From Pusillimonas sp. T7-7 (GTDB taxonomy: Bacteria > Pseudomonadota > Gammaproteobacteria > Burkholderiales > Burkholderiaceae_B): DNA of 64,000 nt. The notes beneath the pieces are model-generated. The model worked only from the letters and a program-made list of their open reading frames with translations, was not told the DNA's origin and ran no database searches. The stretch lies in NCBI RefSeq assembly GCF_000209655.1, contig NC_015458.1, positions 248,001-312,000 on the forward strand, read 5' to 3'. Shown one piece after another: positions 56,017-64,000 of the stretch (positions within the stretch are counted from its first letter, which is position 1; each line of letters opens with the position of its first letter). The position numbers were made by a program, and so were the translations under genes.

Positions 56017-57006
56017 ATGAACGCCGATAGCTTTCGCACTGACGCCGATGATGCACTGCTTGCCCAGCTGTGCCGGGAGGCCCGCGCCTGGGCCATCAAA
56101 CTGAAGACCGGCCAGCCCACGACGGAGGACGTCGCGGCGCTGCGCCAGTGGGTGGCGCAAAGCCCGGCCCATGCCCAAGCCTGGTCGGCTGCCGCGCATG
56201 ACTGGAAGACGGTGGATGGGGCCGCGCGCCAGTTCGAAAGCCGGCTACACGAACGGGGCGCTTTGCGTAAACCGTCGCGCGTGTCCCGCCCTTCACGTCG
56301 TTGGTTCCTGGGCGGTGCGGCCAGCGCCTTTGGTGCGCTGGCCGTAGTCGGTATTGTGCGTCCGCCACTAGGCTTGTGGCCGTCATGGTCCGAGCTGGGC
56401 GCCGACTACCGCACCGCTACAGGTGAGCAGCGCGATCTGGACTTGGCCAATAACCTGCGGCTGACCTTGAACACGCAGACCAGCATAACGGTCCATCAAG
56501 TCGATGGCGTGCAGCGCATAGCGCTCATTGCCGGCGAAGCGGCTGTCATGGCCATGCATACCGCCTGTGAAGTGGTGGCCGATGCGGGCCGCTTGGTGTT
56601 GAGCGATGCCGACCTGCAAGTGCGCCGTTTGCCCGACGGGCGGGTGCGCGTGCAGTGCAGGCAAGGCAAGGCGGTATTGCATCACCCCACGGGCACGGCT
56701 TCTTTGCAAAGCGGGCAACAATTGGTTTATACGCCGGGCCAGGTCAGCGGCACCACTGCGGTACCCAACGAGCAAGCGCCCTGGCGTCAGGGCATGGTGG
56801 TGTTCGACGACATGGCCTTGAGTGATGTCGTCGATGAAATCAACCGCTACCGGCCCGGTCGTGTGGTGTTGCTCAACAGCGAGGTGGCCCAGCGCCGCTT
56901 TAGTGCTCGTTTCAAGATCACGGCGCTGGACGAAGCCATAGCCTTGCTCGAAGCCGTGCACCAGATCCATGTGCGCCAGGTGGGCGATGTGGTGCTGCTC
57001 AGTTAG
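56017..57006 (+). CDS. FecR-family anti-sigma factor, VreR-like, module 2 (329 aa)
   Basis: Paralogue of the protein at 40709. It has the sigma-binding N-terminal domain (AWAIKLKTGQPTTEDVAALRQWVAQSPAHAQAWSAAAHDWK), then SRRWFLGGAASAFGALAV, a twin-arginine-type membrane signal, the FecR domain and the C-terminal STN-like part (FDDMALSDVVDEINRYRPGRVVLLNSEVAQRRFSARFKITALDEAIALLE). ATG 56017 is chosen; an earlier in-frame start lies next to the ECF -10. It ends 190 bases before tpsA2. Confidence 0.9.
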   Translation: MNADSFRTDADDALLAQLCREARAWAIKLKTGQPTTEDVAALRQWVAQSPAHAQAWSAAAHDWKTVDGAARQFESRLHERGALRKPSRVSRPSRRWFLGGAASAFGALAVVGIVRPPLGLWPSWSELGADYRTATGEQRDLDLANNLRLTLNTQTSITVHQVDGVQRIALIAGEAAVMAMHTACEVVADAGRLVLSDADLQVRRLPDGRVRVQCRQGKAVLHHPTGTASLQSGQQLVYTPGQVSGTTAVPNEQAPWRQGMVVFDDMALSDVVDEINRYRPGRVVLLNSEVAQRRFSARFKITALDEAIALLEAVHQIHVRQVGDVVLLS

Positions 57007-57069
57007 CGGTGTTGGGCAACCGTGTGTTGGATCACGATGATCAGCGGAAACGGTTTGTTCGTGAGCTTA

Positions 57070-57124
57070 ATGTCATAAAAATTTCATGCGGTTTTAGTTC
57101 CGCGAAACCTGTTTCGAACGTCAG
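57070..57124 (+). promoter_or_regulatory. Composite Pho box/ECF promoter of tpsA2
   Basis: ATGTCAT (57070-57076), AAAA, ATTTCAT (57081-57087), 9 bases, GTTCC (57097-57101), 17 bases, CGTCAG (57119-57124). It combines a Pho box with the GTTCC/CGTC pair seen before both fecR genes. The start codon is 72 bases after the -10. Confidence 0.65.
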
Positions 57125-57196
57125 ATGGTTAGCCTTGGAGTTTGCGCCATGCCGACTCCAACTCGTATTCCCGCCTGGATTTGGAACTGATTTCAC

Positions 57197-60100
57197 ATGT
57201 CTTCGACCGCTTTGGCCACCACTGATACCCGCATTTCTTACGCTCGCCGGCTTGGCGTGAACGCAAGCCGCCGTGCGCGCTTGACTCCCTTGGCCTCGGC
57301 GCTGGCCCTAGTGCTGGTGGCCGGCGGTTTGGCTGCCTCGGATGTTCAGGCTCAATCGCGGCCCTTTAGCAGCGGCTGGTTTGCCGCCAAGGGTGCGGCT
57401 CAAACGCAGGCGGCCCGTACCGGCCGGCTGCCCAACGGGATGTTGGCCGGCATCAATCCAGCGGCTCGCCAGCAGCAGGCCGCGCGCAAGCAATTGAATC
57501 GTTCGGTGCAGAACCTGGGCAGCGCGGCGGCGGCCATTGCCGCCCAGCAGGCGGCGCAAGCCGCTGCCCGGGCAGCGGCCCAGAACGACCCCTCAGTGCC
57601 CGACGGCCTGGGTAAGGGTGGGCTGGAAGCGGCAGTCGGTGAACTGGCCAAGTGGCAAGGCGCCAATGCCCCGGTGCATACGCAAAGCGGCGGCCAGCAC
57701 AACGTGGCCATCAAGCAGACCGAATCGAAAGCCATCCTGAACTGGGAGACGTTCAACGTCGGGCGCAACACCACGGTCAACTTTCAGCAGAAGTCCACCG
57801 ATGCGGTATTGAACCGCGTGGTCGGAGCAGACGTTGCACCCAGCCAGATCCAGGGTGCCATCAAGGGCGACGGCACGGTGATGGTGGTCAACCAGAACGG
57901 CGTCGTGTTCTCTGGCAGCAGCCAGGTCAACGTGCGCAACCTGGTGGTGGCTGCTGCCAATATCAGCGATACCGATTTCAACAACGGTCTGTATAACGGC
58001 GCGAACCCCACCTTCACCAACGCCGAAGGCAAGATCATCGTCGAGCAGGGCGCGATGATCAACACCACCAAACCGGCCAATTCGACTACCGGCGGCGGCT
58101 ACGTGCTGCTGGCCGGAAAAGAGGTGCATAACGCGGGTACCATCACTACGCCGAGCGGACAGACGCTGCTGGCGGCCGGTGATAGTTTCGTCATCAAGCG
58201 CGGCCAGGGTACTGCAGAAAACCAAACCTCCACCACACGCGGCAACGAAGTGACCGCAAGCGGCGAAGGCTCGGTGCTCAATACCGGTCTCATCCAAGCG
58301 ACCACCGGCGACATTACTTTGACCGCCACGAATCTGCGCCAGGACGGCGTGGCCGTAGCCACCACCTCCACGAGCTTGCGTGGCACTGTGCATCTGAACG
58401 CGGTAGGCGCGGATAGCACGATCACTCTGGGCAAAGACAGCACCACCGCCATCTTGCTGGAAGATACCGATGCCACGGCACTGGATAACCAGCGCGACGG
58501 TCTGCAAGGCCCTACTATCGATAACTCGCCTGATACTCAAAACTTCGTGGCTGCCGACCCCACCCGCCGCGAGCTGTCGTTGATCGACATCAAGAGCGGC
58601 GGCACCGTGGACTTTGAAGGCGAATCGCTCACGCTCGCCACGGGCGGTCAGATCATGGTCGATGCCCCGCGTACCTTGGTCAGGGACGGCGCAGAACTGG
58701 ACGTGTCGGGCGCTGTGGGCGTCAAAGTCTCGATGGAGTCGAACAACCTGAAGATCAATATTCAGGGCAACGAGATGCGTGATGCACCGGTCAACCGCGA
58801 CAGTGACCCGGAAAATAACAGAAGTTTGCTCAGTAGCACCGACGTCTGGGTAGACCGACGCAGTCTGGTCTTTGTGCCCGCCGACACCAATGGCTACGAC
58901 ACCGACCGCTGGTACACCGCAGGTGGGCTGCTGGAAGTAAGCGGTTATCTTGCCACCCAAGGCCACACCGTCGGCGAATGGATGGCGCAAGGCGGCATCG
59001 TGCAGTTCAAGGGCAATGACGTCATTACCCAGGCCGGTTCACGCATCAACGTCTCGGGCGGCACGCTGGATGTGCAAGACGGCTTTATCAATCAAAGCTG
59101 GCTGCGCGGCGCCGATGGGCGCTTGTATGAACTCTCGCGCGCACCAGGCGACTTGCTGTACAAGGGTCTGTACCAGGGCTTTCAGACCAATCACCCGCGC
59201 TGGGGCGAGACGGCCACCCGCACCTTTTACAACCCATTGATCGCGCCAAGACAGCGTTTCGAGACTGGGTATACCGTAGGCCGCGATGCCGGCAAATTGG
59301 TGATCAGCACAAGCAATGCCGTGCTGGAAGGCCAGATCGTGGGCGAGACGTTCCAGGGGGACCGCCAGACGCAGGCTGCACAAGCCGGGATCGACGGCTA
59401 CTACCAATCGCAAAGTGCGGTGGCCCGACGGGGGCAGTTGATCGTCGGCAACTACATGCCGTACTACGTCAAAGACAGCGGCACACTGCAGTACGCTTTG
59501 GGTGCCAACGACGATACCCTTAAAAACGTCATTCTGGGCAACACCGCCGAGCAGATTGCCGCTGGCCTGAACCTGGACACGGTCTTGCCCGAAGAGCGCG
59601 AGGGCACGCTCTACCTGAACACCGATCAACTGAACGACGCTAATTTGGGCGGCATTCAGATTGCGGCGGGCAATACCATTGCCGTCGAGAACGATCTAAA
59701 TGTTGCGCATGGCGGTGCCATTACGCTGTACGGCCCGCAGGTGAACGTGAACGCTGACCTGACTGCGCACAGCGGCAGTATCCATCTGGGTAATGTGCTC
59801 AACCAAGTCGGCGACAACGGCTATTTTGATGCGGTGCTATCAGCGCCCGTCGCCGGTGTCACGGTGGCAGGCGGTGCCACGATTAATGCCAGCGGCCTAT
59901 GGAGTAATCTGCTGCTGGACCCGACCAACCGCGCCAACCTGGCTTATCAGCATGGCGGCAGCGTATCGGTTCGCAGTAGTGGCAACGTAACGCTTGAAAC
60001 AGGCAGCTTGATCAACGTGTCGTCGGGCGCGGCGCTACGTGCCAATGGCACCCCGCAAGGCGGGCGGGGCGGTAATGTCACGCTGGCGGCCAGCAGTGGC

Positions 60101-63100
60101 CGCGCGGGCGGTGAACTGACTCTGGATGGCGGCATTCACGGCCATGGCGTGAACGGCGGCGGTACGCTGCAAATCGAAACTGGCTCGACAGTGGTGATCA
60201 GCGGGCAACCGTTGCTGGAAAATGAGGGCTTTCTGGAAGCCGGGCAGGCCGCGCCCATCAATCTGCGGCTTGATGAGCCGTACACCGTGGCGGCCGGTTC
60301 GCCCGCGCCTATGGACACTGCGATGTTCGCGGCTGGCTCAGCTCTGCCTGCTGGAACGGTGTTGGCTAAACGGGTGGCCGTGCAATCGCTGATGATGCTG
60401 GCGTCGGACTTTTTCAATAAAGGTTTTAGCGACTACCAGGTGATCGGCCAGCAGGGCGTCACGGTAGCGGAAGGCGCTCAGGTTAATGTCAGCATGCCGG
60501 TGCTGCGCATGAACGCACAAGCCCGCAGCGCAGCCACGGGCAGTGACCCGAGCGCAGCGTTGGAAATTTGGACCCCGCCCCTGCATCTGGAAAACCCAAT
60601 CGACGGGGTGCTGACTCAACGTCGTGGTGCCAGCCTGAGCCTGCGGGCTGGTAGCGCCAGTTCAACACAAGCCGATATCGCCGTCAATCTGCTGCATATC
60701 GCTCGGGATGCGGTTATCAACGTCGACCCAGGCCAATCCATTGCATTGCAGGGCATCGGCCAGATCACGGTGGACGGCATGTTGAATGCTTGGAGTGGTC
60801 GCATTGAACTGCGTCAGGGTAACGTTGCTGGCGATCTGGGCGACGGCGCTCAAACCTATGTTGCCGACGATGGCCGTTCGATCTGGATTGGTGAAACCGC
60901 TACGCTGGACGTGGCAGCCCGTGCGGTCACGGCCGGGGATGCGCGCGGCAACCGATATGGTCAGGTGCGCAGCGGTGGCAGTATTGTGATTGGGGGAACG
61001 ATTGATCATGCCGCCCGTAATGCCACCTTACCGGTACCCTTTGTCGTGATACGTGAAGGCGCGTTGCTGGATGCCTCCGGTACGAGTGCGCTGCTTGATA
61101 TTCCCGGGCAGGGGGCTACGACGGTTGCCAGCCATGGCGGCAGTATTTCGATGGCCTCACTGGCCGGCCTGTATCTGGATGGTGAGCTACGAGCCAAAGC
61201 CGGTGGTGTCGGTGCCGCCGGCGGCAGTCTGGCGCTCGCCAGTGGCGTGCGCGGTGCCAGTTCGATCACCAGCGACCGGTTGCGACAAGCTCACGAAATG
61301 GTCTTGACGCAAGATAAAGGTGCCAGCCTGCTACCAACCGGCATTACTGCCGGCGAGGCGGCCGATCAGCTGGTCTACGGGCATACCCAGGTGAGTGCCG
61401 ATCAAGTTGAGGCAGGTGGCTTTGATACATTGTCCTTATTTAGCAAGGGAATGATCGCGTTTGATGGCGATGTGAACTTGACCCTCGGGCAAAGCCTGAA
61501 CCTCTACGCTGGTGCCCTGGGCCTGACCCAAGCCGCCGGCGCAAATACACGGGTCAATCTTTCCGCACCGTATGTACGGCTGGCAGGTTCGGTAGCACCA
61601 AGTAGGCCTGATGTCCCTGGCTCATTCTTGCTGGGTATGCATCATGGCGCGGGTACACAGCCGTTGTCGCAACAACCCGAGGCAGGCAGCCTGCGGCTGG
61701 AAGCAGGTCGTGTACTGGATGTTGAAGCAGGCTCAGGTTTGGGCGATGGCGGTAGCCTTACGCTTACCCGACTGGACGGCAGCAGCGAACTGATTGACCG
61801 GCGTGGTTTTGCTGACATGTTGTTGGTCAGCCAAGGCGATATGCGTATTGGTCAGGGCACTTTCTACGCGACGGGCGACTTGACGCTGGCTGCCGCTCAA
61901 GTTTACCCGACCACCGGCGTATCCGCCACGGTGCATGCCGGTTGGCGAGCCAGTGCCGGCTATGACCCTGATCGCCGACTGGTGATTGCCCGCACCACCG
62001 ACAACATACCCACCATGCCGTACTCGGTATTTGGTAGCTTGACGCTGGGTGCAGTGACCATCGATCAGGGTGGCATCATTCGTGCTCCACTGGGAGCACT
62101 TAATATTGGCTATTCCCGTACCCCCCAGCAGACCCAGACGGTCAACCTGCTGCCCGGCAGCTTAACGTCAGTGAGTGCCGGGGGGCTGCTCATGCCCTAT
62201 GGCGGCACGGTAGACGGGCAAGTCTGGCAATACGATGGGGAAGACATCACACTGTATGCGGTGGGAGGAACCCAAGGGGATAGTTTTAACGCTAATCGCA
62301 CACTTCAGGTGGGGGTGTCGTTATTGGGTGAGAGCGTTGATATCCGGCAGGGTGCAACAGTCGATTTGTCTGGCGGTGGAGAACTGCTTGGTGCGGCTTT
62401 TATCTCGGGCCGGGGCGGTTCCACCGACGCACGTTTTCATCCTTTAGTGCAGATCGGTTCAAACGGCTTGAGCCTACCCGGATTAAATACTAACCCCATC
62501 TATGCCATTGTGCCCGGGGTGCAGCAGATTGCCGCACCTGCCGTAGGAGAGTCAGGGGCGGTTGACCCCATGCTGGGTCAGCAGGTCACAATTGGCAGCG
62601 GCGTGCCGGGTCTGGCTGCCGGTACGTACACCTTGCTGCCCTCGACCTATGCCTTGTTGCCTGGGGCGTATCGTGTTGAATTGAACGGTTCAGCGGGATT
62701 AGGGGCGTTGCTTTCGCCTCAGGCGATGCGTAACGGCTCCTGGTCGGCATCGGGTGTACTGTCTATTGCAGGTACTGGTATTCGCGATAATTTGGCCAAT
62801 CAATTGATTCTGACGCCTGCCGATGTGCTGCGCCGCTACTCGCAGTACAACGAAATGCGTTACGCCGACTTCGTGCGTGCCGATGCAGCGCGCTTGGGCA
62901 TACCCCGAGGCATGCTGGAAGCTGATGCCAAGACGCTATCGTTGTCTTTACGTCGCAGCGATACGAGCGATGTTGGTTTTTCTTTTGACGGTACGGTATT
63001 GGGCGAGGCTGCCGAAGGCGGTTTCGGCAGTACCTTGTCGTTAAGCGAGGCGAGTAACGGCAAGATTGAATTGCTTGCCGATGATGGGCATGCGACCGAA

Positions 63101-64000
63101 GGGTATCTTTCAGTTTATGCGTCTGATCTAAGCGCCATGGATGTCAACCGTCTGGTGATTGGTACCCGGCCATTAACAGTCTATGGCCAGGGGGGCAACG
63201 TGGTGGACTTTGGTACCACGGCGCTTACTGCTGCGAATACCATTGTATTGCGCTCAGGTGCCACGTTATCAGCGCCCGAGGTCATGCTGGTCAGTCGGCA
63301 AAGCCACACCAACCCTAGCGGTATTGAAATCGAGCAAGGCGCTTCTATCATCACCTTGGGGCAGGGCAAAGCCGCTTACGATTCGGATGATGGTTTTATT
63401 TACCAGGCGGGTGATAAAAGCGTTGTGGCGGTCTCCAACGGTCGTTTGCAATGGCTGGCACCAGAAGCAGACACCTACGTTGGTCCGGGATCCATCCTCG
63501 TAGGCACTTGCATGGTAGGCGGTTGCGAAGGGCAAACTCAGTTGTATTCTGAAGGCAGCATTACCTTTGCGACAGACAATACTTTCGAGCTGGACGACGC
63601 CGTGCGTTACGGTACCCGCCATCTGACCTTGGCGGTAGGAGCCTTTAACATCGGTAGTGCCCAGGCGCTTGCAGCGGCTGACGCTCGTGGTGCGCTGACC
63701 GCTGGCCTGAGCCTTGACCAGAGCACCCTGCAGCGCTTGTTGCAGGGTGACACCAGCACCGGCGCGCCAGCGTTGGAAACTCTGGAGCTCGCCGCAAGCC
63801 GGTCGATGAACTTTTTTGAATCCGTTACGTTGTCCACTCTGAATGCTCAAGGCGAATCGCTACTGGATAATTTGCTGCTGACCGCACCTGCCATTTATGG
63901 CTACGGCGCGGCAGATGAAGTGGCGTTGATTCAGACCGGCAATCTGATCTGGAATGGCTCGGACGGGCGTCCTGGCGCGGTCGCTGCGGGGGGTGCCGGT
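57197..64000 (+). CDS. Second giant TpsA filamentous-hemagglutinin-like exoprotein, cut by the window (at least 2268 aa)
   Basis: Paralogue of the protein at 41848; the frame is open from ATG 57197 to the last base. The signal peptide ends near residue 56 (RLTPLASALALVLVAGGLAASDVQA). Residues about 58-135 and their DNA are nearly identical to TpsA1 (RPFSSGWFAAKGAAQTQAARTGRLPNGMLAGINPAAR). The TPS domain shows ILNWETFNVGRNTTVNFQQK (about 180) and VNQNGVVFSGSSQVNVRNLV (about 230). The body follows the order of TpsA1 as far as seen, with local insertions such as GTCMVGGCEG (Cys pair, about 63506-63535). The C-terminus, and whether a toxin or DUF3739-type end follows, are outside the window. It has its own signalling module and composite promoter but no TpsB of its own here. 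Confidence 0.92.
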   Translation, partial: MSSTALATTDTRISYARRLGVNASRRARLTPLASALALVLVAGGLAASDVQAQSRPFSSGWFAAKGAAQTQAARTGRLPNGMLAGINPAARQQQAARKQLNRSVQNLGSAAAAIAAQQAAQAAARAAAQNDPSVPDGLGKGGLEAAVGELAKWQGANAPVHTQSGGQHNVAIKQTESKAILNWETFNVGRNTTVNFQQKSTDAVLNRVVGADVAPSQIQGAIKGDGTVMVVNQNGVVFSGSSQVNVRNLVVAAANISDTDFNNGLYNGANPTFTNAEGKIIVEQGAMINTTKPANSTTGGGYVLLAGKEVHNAGTITTPSGQTLLAAGDSFVIKRGQGTAENQTSTTRGNEVTASGEGSVLNTGLIQATTGDITLTATNLRQDGVAVATTSTSLRGTVHLNAVGADSTITLGKDSTTAILLEDTDATALDNQRDGLQGPTIDNSPDTQNFVAADPTRRELSLIDIKSGGTVDFEGESLTLATGGQIMVDAPRTLVRDGAELDVSGAVGVKVSMESNNLKINIQGNEMRDAPVNRDSDPENNRSLLSSTDVWVDRRSLVFVPADTNGYDTDRWYTAGGLLEVSGYLATQGHTVGEWMAQGGIVQFKGNDVITQAGSRINVSGGTLDVQDGFINQSWLRGADGRLYELSRAPGDLLYKGLYQGFQTNHPRWGETATRTFYNPLIAPRQRFETGYTVGRDAGKLVISTSNAVLEGQIVGETFQGDRQTQAAQAGIDGYYQSQSAVARRGQLIVGNYMPYYVKDSGTLQYALGANDDTLKNVILGNTAEQIAAGLNLDTVLPEEREGTLYLNTDQLNDANLGGIQIAAGNTIAVENDLNVAHGGAITLYGPQVNVNADLTAHSGSIHLGNVLNQVGDNGYFDAVLSAPVAGVTVAGGATINASGLWSNLLLDPTNRANLAYQHGGSVSVRSSGNVTLETGSLINVSSGAALRANGTPQGGRGGNVTLAASSGRAGGELTLDGGIHGHGVNGGGTLQIETGSTVVISGQPLLENEGFLEAGQAAPINLRLDEPYTVAAGSPAPMDTAMFAAGSALPAGTVLAKRVAVQSLMMLASDFFNKGFSDYQVIGQQGVTVAEGAQVNVSMPVLRMNAQARSAATGSDPSAALEIWTPPLHLENPIDGVLTQRRGASLSLRAGSASSTQADIAVNLLHIARDAVINVDPGQSIALQGIGQITVDGMLNAWSGRIELRQGNVAGDLGDGAQTYVADDGRSIWIGETATLDVAARAVTAGDARGNRYGQVRSGGSIVIGGTIDHAARNATLPVPFVVIREGALLDASGTSALLDIPGQGATTVASHGGSISMASLAGLYLDGELRAKAGGVGAAGGSLALASGVRGASSITSDRLRQAHEMVLTQDKGASLLPTGITAGEAADQLVYGHTQVSADQVEAGGFDTLSLFSKGMIAFDGDVNLTLGQSLNLYAGALGLTQAAGANTRVNLSAPYVRLAGSVAPSRPDVPGSFLLGMHHGAGTQPLSQQPEAGSLRLEAGRVLDVEAGSGLGDGGSLTLTRLDGSSELIDRRGFADMLLVSQGDMRIGQGTFYATGDLTLAAAQVYPTTGVSATVHAGWRASAGYDPDRRLVIARTTDNIPTMPYSVFGSLTLGAVTIDQGGIIRAPLGALNIGYSRTPQQTQTVNLLPGSLTSVSAGGLLMPYGGTVDGQVWQYDGEDITLYAVGGTQGDSFNANRTLQVGVSLLGESVDIRQGATVDLSGGGELLGAAFISGRGGSTDARFHPLVQIGSNGLSLPGLNTNPIYAIVPGVQQIAAPAVGESGAVDPMLGQQVTIGSGVPGLAAGTYTLLPSTYALLPGAYRVELNGSAGLGALLSPQAMRNGSWSASGVLSIAGTGIRDNLANQLILTPADVLRRYSQYNEMRYADFVRADAARLGIPRGMLEADAKTLSLSLRRSDTSDVGFSFDGTVLGEAAEGGFGSTLSLSEASNGKIELLADDGHATEGYLSVYASDLSAMDVNRLVIGTRPLTVYGQGGNVVDFGTTALTAANTIVLRSGATLSAPEVMLVSRQSHTNPSGIEIEQGASIITLGQGKAAYDSDDGFIYQAGDKSVVAVSNGRLQWLAPEADTYVGPGSILVGTCMVGGCEGQTQLYSEGSITFATDNTFELDDAVRYGTRHLTLAVGAFNIGSAQALAAADARGALTAGLSLDQSTLQRLLQGDTSTGAPALETLELAASRSMNFFESVTLSTLNAQGESLLDNLLLTAPAIYGYGAADEVALIQTGNLIWNGSDGRPGAVAAGGAG

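Noticed and set aside
42054..57380. TTTAGCAGCGGC in both tpsA genes as further KorB operators
   Set aside because: It matches only the first half of the operator and is not palindromic; it belongs to the shared PFSSGW coding segment.
1..64000. CRISPR arrays, tRNA, rRNA and complete insertion sequences
   Set aside because: I looked for regularly spaced repeats, tRNA-like cloverleaf ends and transposase motifs (DDE, HUH, serine/tyrosine recombinase) and found none that could be supported.

Overview
The window looks like DNA from a moderately GC-rich betaproteobacterium, most likely of the Alcaligenaceae/Burkholderiales type. This rests on the IncP-style plasmid control genes, the ESPR autotransporter, and the codon and GC character; it is inference, because no rRNA or housekeeping gene is present. 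No tRNA, rRNA, complete insertion sequence or CRISPR array was seen.

Positions 1-4905 are a plasmid or integrative-element control region. A divergent CI-like/Cro-like regulator pair precedes a ParA (IncC-like) and KorB-like ParB operon. Copies of the palindrome TTTAGCSGCTAAA, the known operator/centromere of IncP KorB, are scattered through it, and a seventh lies at 13855. A stand-alone prepilin peptidase and a membrane protein follow. Positions 5088-11018 hold an AraC-type regulator and a 1596-residue type Va autotransporter.

Positions 11100-25300 are accessory plasmid-type DNA. They carry RadC, KlcA/ArdB antirestriction, a DNA methyltransferase, an orphan 645-residue ParB, an HNH-like protein, HigBA, ParE-type and VapBC-type toxin-antitoxin pairs, frameshifted small genes, a hairpin-rich stretch that could be an oriT, and a truncated MobF relaxase. 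Four genes or gene starts (radC, klcA, a 95-aa gene, the methyltransferase) share related structured 5' leaders resembling the radC RNA motif. Immediately after the relaxase stub lies a fragment of a second autotransporter passenger (25325-26127), which marks a rearranged junction.

Positions 26167-64000 form one coherent locus that resembles the Pseudomonas aeruginosa PUMA3 (vreA-vreI-vreR) and pdt/exbB2-exbD2 region. It has one TpsB transporter; an ExbB fused to DUF2341/LamG-like domains; ExbD; a TonB-like protein; a porin; a coiled-coil protein; a YbjN-like protein; a parvulin; a MbcA/Xre-RES toxin-antitoxin-like pair; a trypsin-like protease; and a small TonB_C-like protein. Two complete surface-signalling modules follow (short STN protein, ECF sigma factor, FecR anti-sigma). 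Each sits directly upstream of its own giant TpsA exoprotein: one of 4215 residues, and a second open to the window edge.

Pho boxes precede most of these transcription units. Both STN genes have Pho box plus sigma-70-like -10 promoters. Both tpsA genes have a composite promoter: Pho box, 9 nt, GTKCC, 17-18 nt, CGWC. The same GTTCC/CGTCTA pair also lies between each sigma gene and its fecR gene. My reading is a phosphate-starvation feed-forward circuit: PhoB turns on the signalling modules, then PhoB and the ECF sigma together turn on the giant exoproteins, which are exported by the shared TpsB and its ExbB/ExbD/TonB companions.
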